This document shows, piece after piece, positions 14,201 to 26,200 of a stretch of DNA of 64,000 nucleotides; the stretch's first letter is position 1; each line of letters starts with the position of its first letter. The notes below the pieces were generated by a model. That model had not been told where the DNA came from. It was given only the letters and a program-made list of their open reading frames with translations, and ran no database searches. Source of the stretch: Latrodectus hesperus (taxonomy: Eukaryota; Arthropoda; Arachnida; Araneae; Theridiidae); contig CM075862.1 in NCBI GenBank assembly GCA_037975125.1, positions 77,791,960 to 77,855,959 on the forward strand. The letters are read 5' to 3'. Both the position numbers and the translations under genes were made by a program.

Positions 14201-17200
14201 TATAACATTAATAGAATTATTTTTGCTCTTAGTAATAAATTATCACGAAACTGTACCAAAAATAAACATTAAGTTTACCTTTTAATATTTATGGCATTTG
14301 ATTATAGTTTTAATTTATGTAAAATGTTAATTATTGTTGATTAGGAAAAAAAGAAAGAATTGGAACAAGAGATGTATGAAGAAGAAAAGAAAATGAGATA
14401 TCGGCAATTAGGAAATATAAGGTACACACATTTGAATTTAAATTATTAACATTTCCATTTTTTAAAAATGTGAGCTATTGGTTAGCAAACAAAGAGTTAA
14501 ATGTAAACATTGTTATAACCCATTTGAATAGATAATCTCAAATATAAAATTGGGATTTTTTTAAATTTTATCTTCCATATCTCATTAAAATTTTATTACT
14601 TTTTCAAATTAGTGTTGTAATATGGACATATTTTAGTGCTATAATAAAAAAAATTATTAAATGATTTTGGTTTGAAATTTATTTATAATTTTGTATAGAC
14701 TTGAAATTTTTATTTATAAAATTTGTTATTAGCCATCTGATATTTTTGCATTCATTTTTAGATTTATTGGTGAACTTTTTAAACTGGGAATGCTGATTGA
14801 GCCAATCATGCATGAATGTATAAAAAAATTACTTTCACAAGGTGATGAAGAATCCCTTGAATGTTTATGCAAACTGCTTAAAACAATTGGAAAAGAATTA
14901 GATGAAGGAAAAACTAAAGGATCAAAAGAAATAGTAAGTTTTCAATATTAACATTTAATAATATGAACTTATTTTAAGCAAATGCCCTGGTGTAAGAAAA
15001 CTTTTAACATTATATTTATAAATTGGCATATGTTGTAATATTAGTATACCTTTGGTCCACTCTGCATATTTAAATGTTTTATCATGTTAAGAAATTTTTT
15101 AAATATGCTCATTAATAAAAATAATGCTTATAATGTAAACTTCAAATTTTGTTGATTTCCAAATCATTATATGTAATAGCACCGGATTTTTTTGGAATAG
15201 AGTAATTTATTTGAAGAACTATTTGTTCACTCTTAACTTGTTTTTTTACTTTTCAGATTGAATTATACTTCCAACAAATGGAGAACATTGTAAAGCAGAG
15301 GCTGACAAGTGCTAGAGTAAGATTTATGTTACAAGATGTGATAGATTTAAAAAGGGTAAGTCATGTAATTTATTTCTTTACTAGTCAATGCATATTCCAA
15401 AAGTTCTTTCTAAACTTTTTTATTTAATTTGTACATTAAATTAGTGATTAATAAAAAATTTTGAAGCACTTATTAAAAAAAAATACTTTGACGATTTAAT
15501 AGAATAATTAAATTGGTCGATATATTCCAAAACATTTTAGACACTTCTTAAATGCATTCTTTATTCTAAATTTCGGTACTATTTAAATTTTTATTCTGTA
15601 AGTGAATGTTTATTTTTCATTTCATCTTTTTAAGTATATTTATGAAAATTTTTTTATGGACTGCCATTAAACTTATTTTGTTTATTAAGGATTGTTTTTC
15701 TCTAAATTATGTGCAAATACTCAATTACTGCTTTGTAGTATTTGATATTAAATTTCAAGAAGTATTTACTTAAAATTTGAAATGAGATATTAAGATAGTA
15801 TTTTTGTAACATTCAATACACTTTTTCCTGTTTATTTTGAGAATGTTTATTAAAACAAGAATTTTGTTTAATATTTACATAATTATAAATTAATATTAGA
15901 TAAACATTTATACACCTAATATTTCAGAACAACTGGGTTCCTAGGAGAGATGAAAATAACCCTAAAACCATTGATCAAATACATAAAGAAGCAGAACGTG
16001 AAGCAAGGGAAATGCAACAAATTCTTCAGAATACTCCTTTTAGCAATAAAAGGGTAGCTGATGATTGTGATAGAAGGAAATCTGTAGGTAATTATCCTTA
16101 TTTATTGATATGATTCGTCAAAATAGCTTGTAATTTTTCGTACTGAAGCTTTTTGTTCTCCTAAACATGAAGATGTAATTTTCACTGTTTTAAATCACTC
16201 CTAAATTTAATAAATTAGACATTATACATTTAATTTTGTAATTTATTTTCATGAAATGGATAATTTTAAACTTCAATAAAAGAGAAGAAACTATTAAACT
16301 TTTAAAGGTACACTTTGAAATGTAGTGTAGCTTTAAAATATTTTGGTTTATCACATTTAACATTGCATTAAGATGAAAAGTAGTGAAGTAATTTTTTAAA
16401 TTATATAGTTAGGTGTTCATTAAATTATCACTGGTCAGCTGTAATTTTTATAACTGAGTCACACAAGTTCTGTGAAGTTTAATTATACTAGATTTTTAAT
16501 TATAGTTAAATCGAAATGATTTTAAAAAATAAGATTATAATTTGTGATTAATGATTTTTTATATTTCATAATATGTATAATAGAGTTTCATTCTATTATA
16601 CATTTAAGCAATAATTTCCCTATTAGTTATAGATTATAGAAACAGAAATTATATTTTTTCTATGAGATTTCCTGTACAAGTAGCATGACACATAAAAAAA
16701 CTAATATTCTAATAATGCTCTAATTTTATTATTTATATTATAATTTTATTAAAAATTTATTTAATTGCTTTTCATATTAAATAAATCATACATTTTATGA
16801 AATTAACGTAATTCAGTAAAAATCTTAAGCAATACTCAATGTTTAATTAAAATACTGATAAAAGCCATTTTAATTGCTTGAATTAGTTTAATGTATGCAA
16901 TTTTATTTATTTTTTACACTTGTTAGTCATTGTAAACTTTGATTTTAGCTCGAAATGTGCCAATTTCTGAGGATGGTTGGACATCTTCAACAAAAAGTAA
17001 CAAAGGCAGCTACAATGCTATTGATCCTAACAAATTAAAATTGACAAAGGTTTGTGTTCTCTAAGTTTTATTGTTTTTGAAGCTTGGTTATGTAATTGCT
17101 TTATTATTAAGAAATTACTAATCCCTTCTAAGGAACAAGCTTCTGTAAAATCTTAAAAAATTATTTTGATTCATTTCTGTTTAGGGTGTGTTAAACGTTA

Positions 17201-20200
17201 TTGTAAAAGGCTAAAATTACATTGTTTGTTTCCATTGATCATAAAAAATATTTTTTGTCATTTATATCATGTCATTCTCATCATTTTTATTCATAGTCAT
17301 GCATTCACTGAAGTGTATACATGTCCGTTACTGTTTAATTAAAAACTATATTTGTTAAATTTAAGTCTTCACATTTTATATTATTTTGTTAAGGTGGGAA
17401 AATTGTTATACATTATGATATGCAAGTGTGCATTGTTAAGTTGTTTCTAGAATATCTTAATGTAAAATGTGTTTGTATTTATAAAGTAATTGGTTAGATT
17501 TTCTGCATTAAAAATTTCAGTGTTGGATTAATGAGTGAAATTATGAAAAAAGTCATACATAAAGCTAAGAACTTTGAATATGGTTCAAAGGTTAATAGAT
17601 AAAAATTCTTCAGAAGCATACATTTACATGAGTCCATTTAGTTATCGGTTAAACGCTAAATTTTTAATATTGGCACAAATCAAGGATTGTAAAAAAAAAA
17701 GGGGGGGAAACAGTACCTAGTACAATGTTTTTGATCCATAATTTTGGTTTCTATTAATCAAAAGAAACTTATTAGCATAATTGAACTTTGAAGATTTTTC
17801 TGTTTGATCTTAGTATTTTGAAATAAGAAAAGCTAATAAATGTAACCATATTTTGAACCTAAGCAGGATATTATTTAATTTTGAATTGTTGAGTTATTGT
17901 AAATCATCTAAAAAATTTATCTGACTTAGTAAAACTGAAGCTTTCTAAATTACTTAAATCCATACCATCCATTGGAAGTTATTGAAAGATTATTATATAG
18001 AGTTTAAATTAAACTTGAGCGCTGTGGTAGTTGTCTCCAAATCATGGATAGGGGGTTCTTTTATCTGCATTATATTTTAAAACTTCATGGGCTAATAATT
18101 TAAAAAAAAAACAAGATATAGCTTGGTGAACTGCCAAAGCTACAAGAAATGCTATATTTTTCCTGCTAGTAAAAATGAGAGCAACCAATTTATTATAAGT
18201 TTAATATTGAAATTCTTGATGTTTAATGTAGTAAATATATAATGTAATAAAATTGTAATTCTTGATATAAGCCATTACAAAGAATTATGATTGACAGTTT
18301 TAATTTAACTATACTACTTTTTAGCTGCAAATCAAATTTAAAAACAATTTCTTTCCCATGAAGATTTAAAAAAAAATTTCTAATATGTTGTATGGTTTTT
18401 GAAATGGTAAAGTAATTTATTTCATAATACAAAAATATCCATATTTAGTTTTAAAAATATTACAGAAAAAAATCTAAATTGTTTCCTACAAAAGATAATT
18501 AAAATTAGAACTTCCATATTCAAAAGAATTTGTTAAAATTTGTAGTGTTTATTATTCAAAACACCGAGTCCTATTGTTGTTGTAAGAAATCATTTGATTT
18601 ACCAGCCAGTTTTAAACCTAAATTAATGGTTATTTAAACAAAAAAATTGAAATAGCTTTTTATACTGTTTAATGCTTTGTTTTTTAGATAGAATAATATT
18701 CTATCTAATATATAATTGATAAATTCTGTTTGTGCAATACTGTCTGGACCTGATTTTCTTAATTTAATAAATTATTTTAAAGTAGTTTTTCCCAAGGTCT
18801 TAAAAAGTTCTTAAATGTTCCTTAAATATATGCAAGAGCCATGAATTGATTTAAAAATAAAAGCAATACATAACTTTATATTTTCTTTATAAAGTGTTAA
18901 ATGATTGTTCGTGCATATGTTTTTCAATTTGGGAAGTAGAATTGGAAATTCTCTTCAATGACCAGTGGAATGCTATGACATCTTGGGGCTAATTTTTATG
19001 ATCTGCATTAAATATACTTGTTTAACCCCAATCATCATTGAAGGTGATAACTAGAAAAATAAGATTTAAAAAAGCTCATGAACCAGAAAAGTGCCTACCC
19101 CTGTATTAATTGTTTTCAATAAAATTTTAAAACTGTTTAATTGTTAAATTTTTAACATGATTTCAGTTTTAACTTCCAGAAATTTTGTAAACCTTTTAAT
19201 GTGCTCTAACTACAGTAAAGGGTAAATAATTAGAGTATTGTGCCTAATATTTAGATAAATGGTTAGCACTCTGGATTTTGCTTCTGTCATTTACAAATTT
19301 TAATATGTTGTACTTTACTTATTCTTTAATATGTTGTTCAAAATGTAATTAAACTGTGAATAGGTAAAGCTGTTCTTTACTCTTGTGTGCAAACATTCAC
19401 TCAATTGATCATTTGAGAATAATTTCAACTTCATATTCAGTGAATTCTTATACATTTTTTATATTCTTTGTTACACTCAACTGAATTTATATTTTTTTCC
19501 TTTTTAGCCAGATGAAGTAGATTCTATTAGATTGGGTCCGGGAAAAGCAATTCATAACTGGGGTCGTGGTAGTAGTGGTGGAACGAAAGCAGCTGGTGCT
19601 GATTCCGAAAAAACTACTCTTACAAACAGGTAATATATATGTATAAGTATTGAACTAAAAATGCTTTTGTTATGAATGCTTGTTAGCTTTTGTTTGCTGT
19701 TTAAAAGTTAAATCATTGCATATTCATAAGAACTATTGGTAAGGTTTGCTTATTTAATTCACAGTATTTTAAGTGCAAAAAGAATTTATCAAAAATTATT
19801 CCTAGGGAAATTTCTTTTGCTTTGAAGCTTTTCAATCTTTAGAAAATTAATAATATAAATTTTAAAGCAAAATATGCACTTCTTTATTTATTTTTTGTTA
19901 TTTTTAACTACAACAGAATTGTATTAAAACTAATTAACACTCAAATAAGAATTATAGTTGAGAATAAACTAGAGTAACTAAAGTAGTTTTAAAAACTCAG
20001 TAGGTAATTTTAATGTTGAGGTAAGAGTTTTGTGAGTTTGTATATAAAAATACTATCTTAAACACTTTACATACTTTTATTAAAAGCTTTCCATTAATTA
20101 TGTAAGCTAATGAAAACAAAACATTTCTGGATTTACTGAGAAGATAATTAAGATTTAAAGAAATTCTAATTGCAACTACACTGCTCTTTAGACAAAACGA

Positions 20201-23200
20201 TTGAACATCTTTTACATTAACCAAAATGTATATGTATAATATTTTTAGTTATGTTTGTTTCAATCACAGTGGAAATCCAACTGTGTAGAATTCTTATATT
20301 TATGTAGCCTTTCTGGGTAATTTGCATTATTAATAAATGTATAAGTCCCCAAATATTTCCATTCTTTTGGAATCAACTAGATGGTTTGTGTATTTTTCAC
20401 TTTCACAACTTGTAGCTGACTTGTGCATTGGTATAGATAGCAATAAATTAAAAGTAATAGTGGATGTGTTAAAATTGAAATTTTTTGATTTGTCACTGTT
20501 GAAGGAACATTTATTAACAATAAACTCTTAAGTAACCAAATTTGTTATATGAAATTAATCAGTTTTCAAATTTATATATTTTTAAATTTATATATATTTT
20601 TTAGATATTCTGCTTTAGCAGGTGATCTGCCTTCATCTGCATTTATTGACAACAGAAGAGGATCTCAAAGGTAATATATTAATGCACATTTCTTATTTCA
20701 TGAAATTAGGTTTAAAATTTTATAGGCTACTCAAAATATTGTGTGTGTGTGTGTATATATATATATATTATATAATCTACAGGTCTGCTGCTTCAAGTCG
20801 TGAATCTAGTCGTGGTCGAAATACTCAAATTCCTCCTGCCATACGAAAAACTCCTTCAACGTCTAAAGAAAGAGACAATGCTATTGAGGCTGTTAAAGGA
20901 CTTGTGAGAGGTGGTTCAGTTAGTGAGACTAAAGTCTTAGAAATAAAAAAGACTGCTGAGCCTCATGTAAATGGCAAAGCTACTGATGCAGCTGGTAGGG
21001 CCTAGTTTTCTCTTATTAATCATCTTTAAGCTTTATTATTTTACTCTGATTCTTCTTTTTTTATTGTTTTTGTAGAACTAAGACTGAAAGGTCCTGCTCT
21101 AACTGATGAACAAATGGAAAAGAAAACGAAACCTCTGATAGATGAATTTTTACATAACAATGATTTTGAGGTACTATATATAATATAATCTTATTTTTGA
21201 AATAATTTAATTTGATAAATTAATCTTTTAATTTGGTTAACATATTGGCTTAAACTTTGTAGATATTTTCCTAATTATAATTTAATAAGTAAATGAATAA
21301 TTCAATAAGAATGATAATTGCAATTGTTGATTGTAATACTGATTCGTATTTTTGATGGCAATTTTGTTATTACAGATATTTCTTATGAATTAGAAATTTT
21401 AATTTAGGAAAAACAATATGCACCTTTTAAAAATTGCTTTGCCTAGGATTAATTCTCTTGAATTCAAATTGCCAAAAAGATTTTTATCTTGTATATTGAT
21501 TTCTACCTTGAGAAATATTTATTACTTTTATTATGTTCTAAAATTCTTTTATTAAAGTGAATAAAATTATTTATTGTAGAGCTTTGCTGTGTGGTATTAA
21601 AGTACAACTTGTACATTATAACGATAATTTTTTCTCATTAATTGCAATTGTAGTTTCATTTGAATACCTGAAATTACTTAAGGAAATGAAAGTATATGTA
21701 ATGCTAGAGTGAAACGATGACTTAAAGAATATGCATCATGATTAAGTATTTTACTTTAATATTATGAAATGGTTATTACCATTGTCCCTTAATTATTTTA
21801 GATAGTAAATTTGAAAATTAAAAAAATGTTGCTCATTTATTCCTTTATGAGACTTGGAAAATATACTATGTCTTAAACAAGATTTTTTATAAGTTTTATT
21901 TGCTTTTTATTTCTTAATGTTTCACAGTGACATTTTTTAAGCTTTAAAATAGTGAATATCTGTAGTTGTAACTTCTTGCTTCAACCTTGTTCTGTTTCAC
22001 TATGTCTTATAGAATAAATTAGTCATGTATTAGGAAAGATTGATCACTTTTAACATTTTGAATAAGAATATCCTCTGCTATAACTTTTTTTTCTATTTAT
22101 AAATTGAATGAGCATTTGACTTCAATTTCCAATGATCAACCAAAAATCAACTTTTTAATTAATAAAAAAATACAGCTGAAGAATTTTTTATGCCGTGGCT
22201 TTTGATTTCATCTTATTCTATTTATATTATGTTTAAAATTCTTGACTTGTTCTACTTATGCTCTTGAATAAGTACTAATACTCATTTTATTTTCTAATAT
22301 TTTTTACCATATAAGCATGTAATTTCTTTACGTAGAAATTCAGACTGATTTTGTGTACAAAAGAGAAGCCATTAGCTCATAAGAAATAAATCAATACATG
22401 GATTAATAACATTTTCGAAATTATGAACTAATCAGTGATTTGCTAATAAATGCTATTATGTATTCAAGGGTGTTAAATATATTGACCCTGCTTCTTTATA
22501 TGTTAATTCTAATTTTGTAATCTTCATTTTGTAGGAAGCTATTCATTGCATCACAGAATTAGCATCTCCTTCTACTGTTCATATTTTCATAAATGCAGCA
22601 ATTAATCAAGTCCTTGAACGTTCTAGTCAAGCTAGGCATTCTCTTGGCCTATTACTATGTTCCTTAGTTAAACAAAATATTATTACATTTGACCATTATA
22701 AAAAGGGGTAAATATTTTTCATTTTATTTAAGAATGCTATTATAGCTGATTAAAGTATGAAATGTCTTTATAAGCATGTGTTATCCAGTTTTGTCAAAAT
22801 AATTATTATAATGATATTATAAAAGTCCTATTATTTTTAAAATTTTTTGAAGATTATTATATTGTTCTTCATGACATTAGTAATTGAGTTGTGCTCTGTA
22901 GGGTTTTAATTAATTTATCATTTAATATAAATTCAGCTATGGATTCACTTAAATTTAGTTATAATTTCTAAACTTAAACTGTAAATAGGTTTTAATTTAC
23001 TTTATACCTCTTAATTTTATACTCAGCTATGAAGCAGAATTTGTCATTGTTTAAATGACAAACTGTGCTTTTGTTGACTGCTATTATCAAATTCAATGCT
23101 TATTTTGCAAATTTGAGATACTTGGTTTAGTATAAAAATTTTTAAAAAAATTAGTTTAGTAAAATTTGGTGAAATTACCATAATTCTCTTTTAGATGTGT

Positions 23201-26200
23201 ATTAATAACTATTTTAATTTTAAAATAGTTAAATAAAAAAATTTATTCTGGCTAAAATAATTGTGCTTCTGAAGTACTTAATGTGGTTATTTTTTATAAT
23301 ATTAGTAGGTACAATAAATGACAAATGTTGTTGTAATTTTTATTATAATCATATATTGATAAATCAATTTATGACTATAATAAATCAAGAAATGTAAAAT
23401 CATAATGAATATTAAATGCTACAAAATAATTATATTTCTGTTATAAAACCTTTGGTAAGAAAAATTGATAAGAGTTTAAGATTATTATATGTTGAACTGA
23501 TATATTAAATTCTTCTATATATTTTGTGAATGAAACTGAATGTTACTTTCCTTCATAGGTTTGCTTGCGTTTTAGAATTTGTAGATGAATTTGCGTTAGA
23601 TATTCCATTAATCTGGGACTACTTAGGTGAAATTTTAGAACCAATGTTAGAAGATAACAAATATCCTCTTACAATTTTGAAAGATGTCCTTCAGCCATGC
23701 ATTCCTTCAGAAACTGCAGGGATGTTAGTATCTGCAACTCTTCATTGTGCAGCTAAAAAAGGGGTAATTTTCCATGTTTAAAATTGGACTATTCTTCCAT
23801 TGTTTTATTTTGGAAGTGTAATTTGATAATTGATTTCTGCATTTTACATGCATGTAATTTTGTCTGCTTTAATTGAAATTTCAATGGAGAAATTGCCATG
23901 AATGTATTTTTAAATTCAAAATATTTCTTAATTGCAGTCAAATTAACAATAAACTTTGGCAATAGGAATTTTATTATTATCTACATTATGCTTAACAGTC
24001 TACTTGATATTACAGAAAATTTCATATTCATTTATTAATGTGAAAAAAATATCATCTTATTCATTTATTAAATATTAGTCTGGATGAAGCAAAATTTATC
24101 AGAATGTTCTTATTAAATATTTCAAATTAAGTCTATTAATTTACAGACATCTCTGCAAGCTTAAATAATAAACTCCATATGTAACAATTTCATTACTTAT
24201 TTTGTAGGGAACCATAAAGTTAGGAGAACTGTGGAGAGAATCAAATTTACAATGGAAAGAATTTTTAGGTCCTAACGCTGATGTGAATGATTTCATACAG
24301 AAACATGTGAGTATGAAGCAATTGCCATTTTTTGTTTGCTTCATTATTCTTTTCCCCAAGATTATATACATGCATTATTATTTTTTTATAGAAATTAGAA
24401 TTCACAATTTCTTCTGCTAAGCCAAAACCTACAACTCCTATGTCAACAGAAGAAATCAGAAAAAATTTACTTTGCCTACTAGAAAAAACAGAAGAAAGTG
24501 AAGAAATTTTTGATTGGATAGATGTAAGTTGAGCCTACTGTAGTATTTTATCACACACAAATGCATATAAAAGCAATATTATGTAATGGAATTTTGTTTT
24601 AATTTTCATGTATTTATAATATAATTGTAAGATTTTTTTGAGTATGTCCTCTATAGATATATATTTAAACTACTCATTTGTCCTTTCATTAAATTCTTTT
24701 GGATAGGACTCCATAAATTTTTTTTTTTTGTTTGTTTGTTTGTTTCAGAAATTTTGATTTATGTAAAAGCTTATGTATTTTGAAATTGTATAAGCTACAA
24801 TCTTGTTCTGAATGTCTCTTACTGGTATAGCAGTTGAAAATTGCTTATTATGTAATTATGCTTTTTATTTAAAGGCTAATGTATCTGATAATACAGATCC
24901 TGGCTTTATTCGTGCCTTGGTATCTGCTGTTCATCAAAATGCAATCAAAGGTAATTATTTGCTATGTTTTATGCCAGAGTAGTTAAATTTCTTGAGTGCC
25001 TGTATTAATTGCACTTTTTCATTTCAGAAACTAATACAGGGTATGAATTAGATGGAACAAAACTTAAGAAAAGGATATCAATTTTAACACGCTATATAGG
25101 TCATGATGAAAATTTAGAATTACAAGCTTTGTATGCCATACAAGCTCTCATGAATGACCTTAATCAACCAAAAGGTGAATGAATTTTAAAGATTTCACTG
25201 TTATATTAAAAAATTTCAAACTTTATAATATTTATTATATTCTGAGTAAATATCTGAACCTGATTGAAAATTATTGCAATTTGCTTCAAAAGTAACATTT
25301 AGTTCACAGAACAGTTAAATAATTTTAAAATGTGTTCATATATATTATTTTGTAAACATTTTTTATTATTTTCTGAAGCACTGAGTTTTAAAGCTTAAGT
25401 TGGGAGTAATGAACTAATTATATTACATTGTATTTTTATTATTTGTTTTTTGAAATAGAATTTTAAATTATTTTTACATATATTAATTAAATTCTGTAAT
25501 TTAGAGATCTTTATTTTTGAACAAAATTTTGAATTACATTGTGATTTTTAATTTAAAAAAATGTATTTTATTTATTTATTTAATAAATATAAAGATAATG
25601 TTTAAGCACTCACATGGAAGAAGTTAATTTTATTTCAAAGTAAACTTTCTTTTAATTTATTTAATTCGGAGAGCATTATAAATACCTTGTGCAATAAGTT
25701 CAGCTTTTACTCCCTTCTACCCTACCCTATCCTTTTATGTTTCTCTTGCTTTTATTGCTTCCTTTAGCATTTCATATATTATATGCTTTAAATAAGTGCA
25801 CCTGCCATTCCTGCTATTAGCTTTTCAAAACATTTTAATATTAAGTTATCTGAATGCTCAAATAGATTTATGTGATTTTGTGCGAAGATGAAAATAGTTT
25901 GGTTGTGCATCCTAACAGAACATTAAAAATACAGTTGAAACATTAGATATTAATCATTAAATGCTTTAAGAGTTTCATAGTATTTAAGATAATACAAACA
26001 TGGAAAAAAATTAAAATGTATGAGGGGGAAGAAAAAAGCTGATCTTCTTTATGTTCGAGTATTTTGAGGCTCTTTACAAATTTCATATTAAAAACAATAA
26101 TTTTAAAGTATAACTGAAAAATTTTTTTACAGACAAGATGTTACAAACTAATAATAAATTTGATCAAACTAATAAACCTGTGGATGAATACTTTGGTATG

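Noticed and set aside
20622..21005. 127-codon plus-strand frame as a gene of its own
   Set aside because: Runs through eIF4G exons 15-16 and the short intron between them; the splice model explains it.
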